From Chitinophaga pendula (GTDB taxonomy: Bacteria; Bacteroidota; Bacteroidia; Chitinophagales; Chitinophagaceae), in NCBI RefSeq assembly GCF_020386615.1, contig NZ_CP077769.1, positions 4,712,001 through 4,776,000 on the forward strand: 64,000 bases of DNA. Direction: 5' to 3'. The notes beneath the pieces were generated by a model. It saw only the letters and a program-made list of their open reading frames with translations, made no database searches and had not been told where the DNA came from. Numbering within the stretch: the stretch's first letter is position 1; every line of letters begins with the position of its first letter. This document shows, piece by piece, positions 9,110-17,624 of this stretch. The position numbers and the translations under genes are program-made.

Positions 9110-9709
9110 TCAAAAATTAAATTCCCGGCTAGCTTCATACGCCTCCACTTCCTTACGCAGACTGAGTAAATAGTCGATGTCATCATAGCCATTGATAAGA
9201 CAGGTCTTTTTATACGGATTGATATCAAACGTAGCCTGTTCTCCGGTTGCCACTATCCTGATGTATTGTTGCTCCAGGTTCACCTCCAGCTGAGCATTGA
9301 CATCAGCCGCTATAGTCCGGAATATACTTTGCAGAAAAGCATCGCTGACAACTACAGGTAGTATGAAATTGTTTAAGGCATTGTTCTTAAAGATATCCGC
9401 AAAAAAACTGCTCACCACCACTTTAAAACCATAATCTGCCAACGCCCAGGCCGCATGCTCGCGGGAAGAACCACAACCAAAGTTTTTGCCTGCTACAAGT
9501 ATCTGCCCCTTATACACAGGGTTATTCAATACAAAATCAGCTTTAGGCTGATTATTGCTGTCAAACCGCCAGTCACGAAACAAATTCTCTCCAAATCCTT
9601 CACGGGTAGTGGCTTTAAGAAAGCGTGCCGGAATGATCTGGTCCGTATCAATATTCTCTATGGGCAGCGGAACTGCAGTAGATGTAAGCTGTTGGAAGTT
9701 TTTACTCAT
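9110..9709 (-). CDS. leuD: 3-isopropylmalate dehydratase small subunit
   Basis: This 199-residue protein is the swivel subunit that pairs with LeuC to isomerise 2- to 3-isopropylmalate. The N-terminus contains [16 protein letters not shown] (residues 16-31) and the active-site loop reads [21 protein letters not shown] (near 73-93), the standard LeuD signature. The length is normal for a bacterial LeuD. A methyltransferase gene, ending 24 bp upstream, separates it from leuC, which is unusual because the two subunits are normally encoded side by side. Confidence 0.96.
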   Translation of the reverse strand: MSKNFQQLTSTAVPLPIENIDTDQIIPARFLKATTREGFGENLFRDWRFDSNNQPKADFVLNNPVYKGQILVAGKNFGCGSSREHAAWALADYGFKVVVSSFFADIFKNNALNNFILPVVVSDAFLQSIFRTIAADVNAQLEVNLEQQYIRIVATGEQATFDINPYKKTCLINGYDDIDYLLSLRKEVEAYEASREFNF

Positions 9710-9733
9710 ATCTATTAATAAATTCAGTCGTGA

Positions 9734-10498
9734 TTATTTTTCGGCATGCACCCGTAACCTTACGTAATCTGCATACCATTTTCCATCTTTATAATGCGTA
9801 TCGTAGAGCAACTGCTGGGTTTCCCGCAATATCACCTCTTGTTTTTCTACCGGCACATCTGAAAATATCCGTTCTCCAAACATTCGCAACCACTCCACTA
9901 TACCGTTTTCCGGATCAGACAAAACCGTAGGCCGATCAAAAAAATAAGCCTTCCGTACCACAAATCCCGCCTCCTCTAATAACGTACTATATTCACTCAG
10001 AGATGGAAAATACCAGAAGGCCTGGTATTCATATCCATGAAGAGCCATTACTTTTTCCAGAGCATGCAATATTCCGCCCACATTTCCCTTGGCGCCCATT
10101 TCCAATATCAGCCGGCCACCTGGCTTCAAATGACGGTACATTCCGGCTATGACAGCCCGGGCATCCGGCATCCAATGTAGGGCTGCATTAGAAAAAACGG
10201 CATCATATACCCCCGGCAATGAAAAACCTGCAGCATCAGCTACCACCAGGTCTAGTCCGGGATACTGAGCACGCGCGCTGGCTATCATCTCCCCATCATT
10301 GTCCAAACCCGTTACCAACGCGCCGGCATCTGCCAGCTTAGCAGTTAGTTCGCCCGTCCCACATCCCAGATCAAGGATCTGCTCCCCGGCCAATGGCTGT
10401 AACCATTCCAGTAAGCTATTACCATACTCGAATACAAAAGAATGTTTCTCCTTATATAATGTGGCGTTCCAATGTTCCATAACATGTTGCAATGACAT
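9734..10498 (-). CDS. Class I SAM-dependent methyltransferase, trans-aconitate methyltransferase-like
   Basis: This protein of about 254 residues has SAM motif I ILDLGCGTGE at residues 41-50, an acidic residue ending strand 2 in TGLDNDGEM (near 64-72), DAVFSNAALHWMPD (near 103) as motif II and LKPGGRLILEMG as motif III. The pattern WN..LY.EKHSFVFEYG at the N-terminus recalls trans-aconitate methyltransferases (Tam/Tmt1). The ATG at 10498 was chosen because a TTG six bases upstream would overlap the leuC stop (10501-10503) and has no added homology. The gene starts two bases after leuC and ends 24 bp before leuD, so it is embedded in and probably translationally coupled within the leucine operon. 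See the finding on a possible link to isopropylmalate or its by-products. Confidence 0.85.
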   Translation of the reverse strand: MSLQHVMEHWNATLYKEKHSFVFEYGNSLLEWLQPLAGEQILDLGCGTGELTAKLADAGALVTGLDNDGEMIASARAQYPGLDLVVADAAGFSLPGVYDAVFSNAALHWMPDARAVIAGMYRHLKPGGRLILEMGAKGNVGGILHALEKVMALHGYEYQAFWYFPSLSEYSTLLEEAGFVVRKAYFFDRPTVLSDPENGIVEWLRMFGERIFSDVPVEKQEVILRETQQLLYDTHYKDGKWYADYVRLRVHAEK

Positions 10499-10500
10499 GA

Positions 10501-11898
10501 TCAAATAAGTTCCCTTACATCCATCACTTTCCCCGTAATGGCCGCTGCAGCGGCCGTCAGCGGACTGGCCAGGAATGTACGGGCATTAGGCCCCTGCCGG
10601 CCTTCAAAGTTGCGGTTAGAGGTAGATATACAATACATTCCCGCAGGTACCTTGTCCTCATTCATACCCAGACAGGCAGAGCAACCGGGCTCCCGCAAAT
10701 GAAAACCCGCCGCCTCAAATACTTTATCAATACCTTCCCGCTTCGCCTGTGCTTCTACCTGCTTGGAACCAGGCACAATCCACACCACCACATCAGCAGC
10801 CTTCTGCTTCCCTTTCACAAAATCAGCCACCATCCGGAGATCCTCTATCCTGGAATTCGTACAGCTGCCAATAAATACATAGTCAACCTTCTTCCCCAGT
10901 AAAACACTACCAGGTTCGAGATCCATATACTGCAGTGATTTTTTGAAAGATGGCTGCTCCTGCGCATCCAGCTGATCCAGAGAAGGAATATGTTGCGTCA
11001 CCCCCATTCCCATACCAGGATTGGTTCCGTAGGTGATCATCGGCTCAATATCAGCTGCGTCAAACTCCAATGTGACGTCAAATTCTGCGTCAGTATCGGA
11101 ATATAGGGTCTCCCAGTATGCAAGTGATTTATCCCAGTCAGCTCCTTTGGGCGCGAACTCACGGCCTTTTATATAATCAAAGGTCACCTGGTCGGGAGCA
11201 ATCAGTCCACCACGGGCTCCCATTTCAATACTCATATTGCAAATGGTCATCCGGGCCTCCATGCTTAAACCAGTGATCGCTTCGCCGGCATATTCCACAA
11301 AATAACCGGTAGCACCGGAAGCTGATATCTTGGAAATGATATAAAGTATAATGTCTTTGGATACTACACCTTTCTTTAACTGCCCGTTCACCGAGATCTT
11401 CATCCGCTTGGGTTTGTATTGCAGGATACATTGTGTCGCCAATACCTGCTCTACCTCCGAAGTACCTATACCAAATGCTATCGCTCCAAAGGCACCGTGC
11501 GTGGAAGTATGACTGTCTCCACATACAATGGTCATCCCCGGCAGGGTGATCCCCAATTCCGGTCCTATCACATGCACAATACCCTGGTAAGGATGCCCCA
11601 ATCCATATAATGCTATACCAAACTCGGCGGTATTTTTACTGAGCATCTCCACCTGCAACCGGCTCAACGCTTCTTTGATAGGCAGGTGCTGGTCGACCGT
11701 TGGCACATTGTGGTCGGCCGTCGCCCGCGTTTTAGCCGGACGAAATACAGGTATCCCACGCTTACGCAGTCCATCAAAAGCCTGTGGACTGGTCACTTCG
11801 TGAATAAAATGGGTGTTAATGTACACAGCGTCCGGATATCCGGGTTTGTTAAATACAACGTGGCTATCCCAGATCTTATCAAATAATGTTTTCCCCAT
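10501..11898 (-). CDS. leuC: 3-isopropylmalate dehydratase large subunit
   Basis: This 465-residue aconitase-family protein binds the [4Fe-4S] cluster used to isomerise isopropylmalate. [15 protein letters not shown] (near 133-147) is the family's active-site segment. Cluster-ligand cysteines appear in [12 protein letters not shown] (near 345) and in [10 protein letters not shown] (near 408), and the C-terminal FEGRQG is typical. It is complete and is the first gene of the minus-strand leu operon. A leader of about 95 bases separates its ATG from a TAGATTTG promoter-like element at 12000-12007. No leader peptide or T-box was seen in that leader. Confidence 0.96.
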   Translation of the reverse strand: MGKTLFDKIWDSHVVFNKPGYPDAVYINTHFIHEVTSPQAFDGLRKRGIPVFRPAKTRATADHNVPTVDQHLPIKEALSRLQVEMLSKNTAEFGIALYGLGHPYQGIVHVIGPELGITLPGMTIVCGDSHTSTHGAFGAIAFGIGTSEVEQVLATQCILQYKPKRMKISVNGQLKKGVVSKDIILYIISKISASGATGYFVEYAGEAITGLSMEARMTICNMSIEMGARGGLIAPDQVTFDYIKGREFAPKGADWDKSLAYWETLYSDTDAEFDVTLEFDAADIEPMITYGTNPGMGMGVTQHIPSLDQLDAQEQPSFKKSLQYMDLEPGSVLLGKKVDYVFIGSCTNSRIEDLRMVADFVKGKQKAADVVVWIVPGSKQVEAQAKREGIDKVFEAAGFHLREPGCSACLGMNEDKVPAGMYCISTSNRNFEGRQGPNARTFLASPLTAAAAAITGKVMDVRELI

Positions 11899-11999
11899 CC
11901 TTTTTTATTTAGCTCCCCGCCTAGCTACTGTAAATCAATTGCCATTATATTTATATGAGCGGAGATTCGTTAATTTTACGCTTCCTTGTGTTGTACCTT

Positions 12000-12007
12000 C
12001 AAATCTA
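12000..12007 (-). promoter_or_regulatory. Possible -7 promoter element for the leu operon
   Basis: Read on the minus strand it is TAGATTTG, matching the Bacteroidota TAnnTTTG -7 consensus. No TTTG is seen at the expected -33 position, so this is a moderate call. Confidence 0.4.
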
Positions 12008-12034
12008 ATGGGCAATAGTTATTGACCAGATAGT

Positions 12035-12042
12035 TAAATTTG
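12035..12042 (+). promoter_or_regulatory. Possible -7 promoter element for the 12120 gene
   Basis: TAAATTTG matches TAnnTTTG and lies 77 bp before the ATG at 12120. It is back-to-back with the leuC element at 12000-12007. No clear -33 element is visible. Confidence 0.35.
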
Positions 12043-12119
12043 ATATAATTACGATTCTTAAAAGCTGTGAGCAGTCATCAAAAAGATGATTATCAATCAC
12101 TTACAATATTTTATCAACG

Positions 12120-13673
12120 ATGCCCAACAGTCAGCAGGACGCATTATTCATATTAATAAAAACACTAACAAAAGCAGAAAAAAGGCATTTTCAGCTGGCT
12201 TTTAATAAAAACAACACCAAAGAAGACGTCCTTTTCGTCCAACTCTTCAATACGTTGGATAAAATGAAGGACTACGACGAGGAACAGATCCTCAAAAAGA
12301 TACCCGACATCAAAAAGCAGCAGCTGTCGAATGTAAAAGCACACCTTTACAAACACCTGCTCACCAGCCTCCGGCTACTTTATAAACAAAAAGACCCGCT
12401 AATAGAACTCCGCGAGCAATTGGACTATGCCCGCGTACTATATCTGAAAGGGCTATATAACCAAAGCCTTCGCCTGCTGGCTAAAGCCAAAACCATGGCC
12501 ATAGACTGCCAGGAAGTAATGTTGAGCTATGAGATCGTGGAGTTCGAAAAACTGATTGAGTCACGGCACATCACCCGCAGCCTGGAGAACCGGGCCGACG
12601 AACTAAGTGAAGAATCGCTCCACCTCCGTCAACAGCTGGCTAATGCCAATACCCTTTCCACATTATCACTGAGACTATACGGGTTATACCTGAAATTAGG
12701 GCACGCCCGTAATGAGAAAGACGAAGCCATGGTAAAAAGTTTCTTCGAAAGACAATTACCAGCCCACCAGTCTTCCAGGATGAGCTCCTACGAAAAGATA
12801 CATCTTTACCAGGCCTACTGCTGGTATTACTACATACTCCAGGACTTTGTAATGTACTACCGCTACTCCCAGAAATGGACAGACCTGTTTACAGAGTATC
12901 CTTCATTGCTCAAAACAGATGTAGACCTGTACATCAAAGCCATACACAACCTCCTGACAGCACACTTCTATACTATGAACCACGAAAAGTTCAAAACAGT
13001 GCTCGAAAAACTAGAGTGTTTCATGGCCAACAACGATGAACAGTTCAACGAAAATACAAAGACATCTGCCGTCGTACATCTATACACCGCCCGGATCAAC
13101 CAACATTTTATGGAGGGCACCTTCAGCAATGGCCTCAGGTTAGTACCGGAACTGGAAGCCGCGATCGCAGAACATCAGCTGAAAGTAGACCAACACCGGG
13201 TACTGGTATTTTACTATAAAATAGCTTGTCTCTACTTTGGCAGCGGAGATAATAACAAGACGATTACCTACCTCAATAAGATCATCAATTTGCGTATAGG
13301 AAGCCTGCGCGCAGACATTCAGTGTTTCGCCCGCATCTTACACCTGATTGCACACTATGAGTTGGAAAACTATAGCCTGGTAGAATATCTCATCAAGTCG
13401 GTTTACCATTTTATCTCCAAACATAAAGACCTCGGACAGGTAATGGAAGAGATCCTGAAGTTCCTGCGTAAGAACATATATGCACATCCAAAGGCACTGC
13501 GCGAAGCTTTTATCGACCTCAAAGAACGGCTGGTACAGATATCTAAAGACCCTTACGAGAGAAGATCGTTCCTCTACCTGGATATCATTTCCTGGCTGGA
13601 AAGTAAAATCGCCGGCATCCCGGTACAAACAGTTATTCATCGTAAATTCCTCGCAAAAGAGCCCAGGATATAA
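12120..13673 (+). CDS. Hypothetical helical-repeat (TPR-like) protein
   Basis: This 517-residue cytoplasmic protein has no signal peptide or membrane segment. It appears almost wholly alpha-helical, rich in Leu, Tyr, Lys and Glu, with repeated pairs of amphipathic helices such as YARVLYLKGLYNQSLRLLAK (near 103-122), which is the look of degenerate tetratricopeptide repeats. The N-terminal 90 residues, basic and with a LTKAEKRHFQLAF stretch, resemble the start of other uncharacterised Bacteroidota proteins; no enzyme motif was found. It is divergent from leuC, whose start lies 221 bp away, and a shared regulatory region is possible. Function cannot be assigned. Confidence 0.8.
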   Translation: MPNSQQDALFILIKTLTKAEKRHFQLAFNKNNTKEDVLFVQLFNTLDKMKDYDEEQILKKIPDIKKQQLSNVKAHLYKHLLTSLRLLYKQKDPLIELREQLDYARVLYLKGLYNQSLRLLAKAKTMAIDCQEVMLSYEIVEFEKLIESRHITRSLENRADELSEESLHLRQQLANANTLSTLSLRLYGLYLKLGHARNEKDEAMVKSFFERQLPAHQSSRMSSYEKIHLYQAYCWYYYILQDFVMYYRYSQKWTDLFTEYPSLLKTDVDLYIKAIHNLLTAHFYTMNHEKFKTVLEKLECFMANNDEQFNENTKTSAVVHLYTARINQHFMEGTFSNGLRLVPELEAAIAEHQLKVDQHRVLVFYYKIACLYFGSGDNNKTITYLNKIINLRIGSLRADIQCFARILHLIAHYELENYSLVEYLIKSVYHFISKHKDLGQVMEEILKFLRKNIYAHPKALREAFIDLKERLVQISKDPYERRSFLYLDIISWLESKIAGIPVQTVIHRKFLAKEPRI

Positions 13674-14097
13674 GTGGGCAATTTGTTTCAGGAAATGTGC
13701 AAATCGTTTATATTTTCCTATCCGCAATGTTGTTGCAGCCCCACTTAGTTAATTTGCCGTGCATCGTCTTATTAATGACCTTCTAAAACGACTGCGACAT
13801 GCACCCGCAAAGAAAGACAGTTACTGCGCCACATAACCCAGCGCTTCACCTATCTTTATTATCCGACAGGTCTTTGGCAGCTACCTGTTTCAAATATCAC
13901 CGTTCGTGTCCCTCAATGGCATTCATACATCATTGCCGGCTAATTCCCTATTGTATAGGTAAATAATAGTATACCTGACTTATTTAACCCTCATCCTTCC
14001 AAACTTATCGTAATCTGGCACAGGCTAACTACTCACGCCTGACAGAGAACAATGATTACTATAACAGGAACCAGCTCCCTGTTTATTGTCTTATACC
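13674..14097 (+). other. Intergenic, nothing clear
   Basis: These 424 bp between the helical-repeat gene and the AraC gene hold no ORF of convincing composition, no strong hairpin and no consensus promoter. A short reverse-strand frame ending at about 13826 (reading IIKIGEALGYVAQ) is too short to interpret. Confidence 0.5.
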
Positions 14098-15144
14098 ATG
14101 ATCTATTGTTCACTAAAACAATCGTTTATGCAACTCCTTGTAGCATCACCACAGTTGGTTGCCCCCAAAGTGATACCTGCTATTGAAAAAGCCTTTGGAA
14201 AATATCACATTACTATTGCCCAGGCAAGAACACTGGTACTTGATACCGGACGTATCATATCCCAACACATCACCTTCAATGACTTTACTCTTTGGGATCA
14301 CCTGTTTTTCATTCAACAACCCATTACATTGTTTGCCCGGGCCGATGTCTGCACCTTCTCATTACAATGCATGCTGAAAAATTCGCTGACAACAACACTT
14401 CCACAACAGGGAACTGTTACCTTACATGAAGGGCAGCAATGCTGGAGTGTGATGCAGCCTTCTCAACTTGAACTACAATTGCAGCCCGGTATCTATCGCT
14501 TCTTTCACCTCGACATTTGCCCTGCATTCCTTCAACGTCTCTGTACCGACTATCCATTTCTATCTGCACATCTGCAACAAGCAGAAACAGCTCCCTCCCG
14601 CATTTTCAGCAAACAGGAAACTGGCATTTCACCCGAAATGAAACTATTGATCGATCAGATCATACAACATAAAGGCACCGGATACGGCGCTCATGCCGCC
14701 ATCGAATGTTGGGCACGTCACCTCTTTATGCTCTCCTTGGATAAAATTGCGCAGCGCTATGAACCACATTCACTTTCCTACCAACAGCAGCAGAAAGAAA
14801 GATTCAGTGCAATAAGAGCCTATATACATAATAACCTGGATGAAAAACTAACCATCGAAACGATTGCAAAACATTTTCACATGGGCACTACCTGCCTTAA
14901 AAAGGGTTTCAGAGAACAGTTTAATACCGCTGTCTACGATTATATCCTTCACCGAAAAATAGACAAAGCAAAGGTATTGCTACAGGCAGGTATGAGCGTA
15001 CGGGAAGTAGCGTGGCATACAGGCTATTCAGAGCAGGGCAACTTCAGCCGTGTCTTTAAAAAACATACAGGGATCGTACCTGGCCTCTTTAGGAAAGCAT
15101 TACTTAACGCGCCTGATTTGATAGAAGATGAAAAACAGATTTGA
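14098..15144 (+). CDS. AraC-family transcriptional regulator
   Basis: This protein of about 348 residues has an N-terminal sensing region of roughly 230 residues without recognisable ligand signature and a C-terminal AraC/XylS double helix-turn-helix. The DNA-binding part starts at IRAYIHNNLDEKLTIETIAK and includes HFHMGTTCLKKGFREQF (first HTH) and SVREVAWHTGYSEQGNFSRVF with KKHTG, the family signature. The ATG at 14098 is preferred over an in-frame TTG at 14086; a later ATG at 14128 is also possible. It lies 55 bp upstream of a small exported protein gene on the same strand, so it may regulate the 15200-16637 cluster, but this is inferred only from proximity. Confidence 0.88.
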   Translation: MIYCSLKQSFMQLLVASPQLVAPKVIPAIEKAFGKYHITIAQARTLVLDTGRIISQHITFNDFTLWDHLFFIQQPITLFARADVCTFSLQCMLKNSLTTTLPQQGTVTLHEGQQCWSVMQPSQLELQLQPGIYRFFHLDICPAFLQRLCTDYPFLSAHLQQAETAPSRIFSKQETGISPEMKLLIDQIIQHKGTGYGAHAAIECWARHLFMLSLDKIAQRYEPHSLSYQQQQKERFSAIRAYIHNNLDEKLTIETIAKHFHMGTTCLKKGFREQFNTAVYDYILHRKIDKAKVLLQAGMSVREVAWHTGYSEQGNFSRVFKKHTGIVPGLFRKALLNAPDLIEDEKQI

Positions 15145-15199
15145 TATGTGGATCAGGCTGATAACAGATAAATTGTGAGCGATACAAAAACCCTCTCTT

Positions 15200-15556
15200 A
15201 TGAATACGCGTAACCGTATCTGTCTTTTCATTATGCTTATGGCAACAGGATGGTTTACTAGCTCCTATTCGGCGCGTTTACCGTTCAATTATATCTGGTT
15301 CGATGTAAACCGAGGCTATAAATTTAAGTGTTATGGCACCGAAGCTCAGGCACTGGCTAGTTTTCCACTTAATGAATATGGACTGCTGGCATATGGGTAT
15401 GATCCCGGGCGCTGGCAAAGAGGATACGATCCTTTCTACGCGGTAGTGTACGAAGGGCCACATAGCATGGTAGTAGTATATGCTTCTCTGATCCGTGACG
15501 AAACGGGCAAGCCCTATGGCAACAGCCTGATCATCGATAACGAGTTATACCGATAG
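15200..15556 (+). CDS. Small exported protein, paralogue of the 16290 protein
   Basis: This 118-residue protein has a signal peptide: basic start, hydrophobic LFIMLMATGWFTSS and probable cleavage near SYSA at about 25. The mature part of about 90 residues shares a block order with the protein at 16290-16637: an F-x-Y-[IV]-W-F-D opening, YGTEA, GLLAYGY, an aromatic PF stretch and a C-terminal GNSLIIDNELYR. No cysteine pair or enzymatic motif is seen, and no known family was recognised. The two paralogues flank a MauE-like membrane protein gene, all on the plus strand, suggesting one functional set. Confidence 0.75.
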   Translation: MNTRNRICLFIMLMATGWFTSSYSARLPFNYIWFDVNRGYKFKCYGTEAQALASFPLNEYGLLAYGYDPGRWQRGYDPFYAVVYEGPHSMVVVYASLIRDETGKPYGNSLIIDNELYR

Positions 15557-15691
15557 TAACGTCTGAATTGATAGATAAAAATACCCGAATTGATGAACAT
15601 TAAAAATAGCAGTCCGTTACTTTTACATCGTCAGTAATTATACCCCACTCTTTGGTTAAGTACACCCATTAAAAGAACACAACGCGAATGT

Positions 15692-16144
15692 ATGTCTAGG
15701 AAAATATGGATAGAAATAATTGCCGACCTGCTGATCATTGTTTTTGCCATAATGGCCGCGGGCCAGCTATCAAAATACGAAGTATTTTTATTGTTACTAC
15801 ATTTCCAACCTTATATTAATCAGTTACCTGTTCAACTATCCTGGGTAATACCTGCAGCCGAACTGGTCATTGCTATCATATTGATCATCCCACGCAGCCG
15901 TAACGTTGCCCTGTATATGGTTCTAATAACAATGAGCGTTGGCGCCATCTACCGGATTTCACTTTTTAGTGCCGGTCTCCATTTGCCATGTATATGTGGA
16001 AATTTATTACGTCCGCATCTGACAGAACAACTACATATCTTTTTTAACCTGCTACTGGCAGGGCTGGCATTAACCGGTATAATATTATTCAGAAAAGAAA
16101 AGCGGTACATCAACGCCCACATACAACGGGCGCTTACCATATAG
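15692..16144 (+). CDS. MauE/DoxX-like integral membrane protein
   Basis: This 150-residue protein has four predicted membrane helices (about 7-27, 48-67, 76-95 and 116-136) and little else. A CxCG motif (LPCICGNLL near 106-114) lies in the loop before the last helix. MauE-like proteins of Bacteroidota carry this arrangement and are thought to take part in redox or thiol handling at the membrane. In this family a Cys-x-Cys-Gly element is usual, and the length is typical. It sits 135 bp after one small exported protein and 145 bp before its paralogue. No thioredoxin-like partner is encoded nearby. Confidence 0.75.
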   Translation: MSRKIWIEIIADLLIIVFAIMAAGQLSKYEVFLLLLHFQPYINQLPVQLSWVIPAAELVIAIILIIPRSRNVALYMVLITMSVGAIYRISLFSAGLHLPCICGNLLRPHLTEQLHIFFNLLLAGLALTGIILFRKEKRYINAHIQRALTI

Positions 16145-16289
16145 CTCAATAAACGTTTTGTTGTACAACACCCGCCTGTCTGCAGCAGGTATTACAGGGG
16201 CTACCGAAAACCTGAGAAAGAGTAGGTACATCCATAATTTAACCATTAAAGTTTTTTCTGCTTTTTAAGACTACAAAAGCACGTATTTT

Positions 16290-16637
16290 ATGAAAACTTT
16301 GAAACTCGGCGTTGCCTTGATCGCTCTCGCAGTAGGTTTTGCTACTAGCGCTTTCACTACTGCTCCCCTTGAGTATGTTTGGTTTGATGCTCCTACCTTA
16401 TCTTTCCAAGTATATGGTACTGAAGCCTTAGCCAATGCCCAAATCACTCCTGCTAAAAAAGGTCTGATTGCTTACGGTTATTTCGCACAACGCAATACGC
16501 AATCAACTAATCCGTTTACATCTATCGTTTTTGCCCCGGCGTCAACTGTAGTATTAAGCGCTCAGCTGTTAAAAAATGGTACTCAGCTTACCGGTAACAG
16601 TCTGCTGATTGACCAAGAACTGTACAGACAACCATAA
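16290..16637 (+). CDS. Small exported protein, paralogue of the 15200 protein
   Basis: This 115-residue protein has a clear signal peptide (MKTLKLGVALIALAVGFATS, cleavage probably after SAFTTA). The mature region has LEYVWFDAP, VYGTEALA, KKGLIAYGYF and the C-terminal GNSLLIDQELYR, in the same order and spacing as the protein at 15200-15556. It is less aromatic and has no cysteine. The gene is followed by a strong perfect hairpin at 16669-16702. The function is unknown; the family appears to be a small secreted or periplasmic one that travels with MauE-like proteins here. Confidence 0.78.
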   Translation: MKTLKLGVALIALAVGFATSAFTTAPLEYVWFDAPTLSFQVYGTEALANAQITPAKKGLIAYGYFAQRNTQSTNPFTSIVFAPASTVVLSAQLLKNGTQLTGNSLLIDQELYRQP

Positions 16638-16668
16638 GCATCGTTGCTATGCTTCTCTAAAAGCAAAT

Positions 16669-16702
16669 AACAGGCACATCTTCAGTTGAAGATGTGCCTG
16701 TT
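16669..16702. terminator. Bidirectional terminator hairpin
   Basis: A perfect 15-bp stem AACAGGCACATCTTC/GAAGATGTGCCTGTT with loop AGTT ends the plus-strand small-protein gene. It also faces the convergent gene at 16734-17609. It is followed by TTATTACTTG on the plus strand. Confidence 0.75.
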
Positions 16703-16733
16703 TATTACTTGCTGTTACGAAATAGATAGTGCT

Positions 16734-17609
16734 TTACAACCTTGCAGTTTCTCTAACTACCAGCATCTTTAGTTGCCGCTCTTTCTCCTGTAACACTAAG
16801 CCATATTTACCCAATTCAGTCTTTATCTTGTCCAAATCATCCAATGGCGATAATAATTGTAAGTCAATCCTTCCTTTATAACCCGTTTCGTCAATAATGG
16901 GAGGCAGATATGTATTATTAACACGTTTAAATACCTGTACAAAATCTTCGATACTTCCATTCTTAATAACAAGCAGTGATTCGCCAACTTCTACAGATGG
17001 AGCCCTTGCTGTGTCCAAAGTTTTTAGTCTGTCTGTCGCACCTGCACGAGTAAGAACAAGACACTTCACCTTTCTTTCTTCATAAGTACCTCTTAATCGA
17101 AAATATCGTTCTATATCTTGCTGCATTATTTTAGAAATATTATCTGATTGAGACATCGGTATGCGAAGATCATAGCACCAGGTATGATCTACAATCCATT
17201 TTCTATATAAGGGATCGTCAATGTTCATGCTCTCGAGAGGCAATAAGTCATTGATTATTTCTTTTTTCTCCACCACAATTCTGTTTAGTTGAAAGGGGCC
17301 TATCTCTTCAATTCTATACGCATTTTCTATAATATTCATTAGTGGCAGGTTTACAATGCGTACTCCAATGCGCTTCCCTGTTATCGAATCACGGTTATAG
17401 GAAACTAACCCACCTTCTACTTGCACATGTTTAAGGAAATATGAATAGTATAACAAACTACTAAGATAGGTGCCGTTATATTCCTTTAGCAAAGGCTGAC
17501 GGCTATCCATTAAAGATATCGCTTTTACGACAGAGGGGGTGCGAGTCGTGTCTTGTGCGTATAATCCAATGGAGCAAAAACAAACCACAATAAGAAAAAA
17601 TATTTTCAT
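16734..17609 (-). CDS. Exported protein with a DUF3738 (TIGR03435)-like C-terminus
   Basis: This 291-residue protein starts with a signal peptide (MKIFFLIVVCFCSIGLYAQ, cleavage after YAQ). The C-terminal 60 residues, including PIIDETGYKGRIDLQLLSP and LGKYGLVLQEKERQLKMLVV, fit the end of the DUF3738/TIGR03435 domain, whose consensus runs VIDKTGLTGRYD...LGLKLEPRKGPVEVLVID. The middle has no cysteine pair or thioredoxin motif. It lies 15 bp downstream of the SusD gene on the same strand, so it probably belongs to this nutrient-uptake unit. The domain's biochemical role is not known. Confidence 0.75.
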   Translation of the reverse strand: MKIFFLIVVCFCSIGLYAQDTTRTPSVVKAISLMDSRQPLLKEYNGTYLSSLLYYSYFLKHVQVEGGLVSYNRDSITGKRIGVRIVNLPLMNIIENAYRIEEIGPFQLNRIVVEKKEIINDLLPLESMNIDDPLYRKWIVDHTWCYDLRIPMSQSDNISKIMQQDIERYFRLRGTYEERKVKCLVLTRAGATDRLKTLDTARAPSVEVGESLLVIKNGSIEDFVQVFKRVNNTYLPPIIDETGYKGRIDLQLLSPLDDLDKIKTELGKYGLVLQEKERQLKMLVVRETARL

Positions 17610-17624
17610 AAAATAAACTTTTAA

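Noticed and set aside
13800..13860. Short minus-strand frame reading IIKIGEALGYVAQ before a stop
   Set aside because: Too short and closed by an in-frame stop upstream; no reliable family match.
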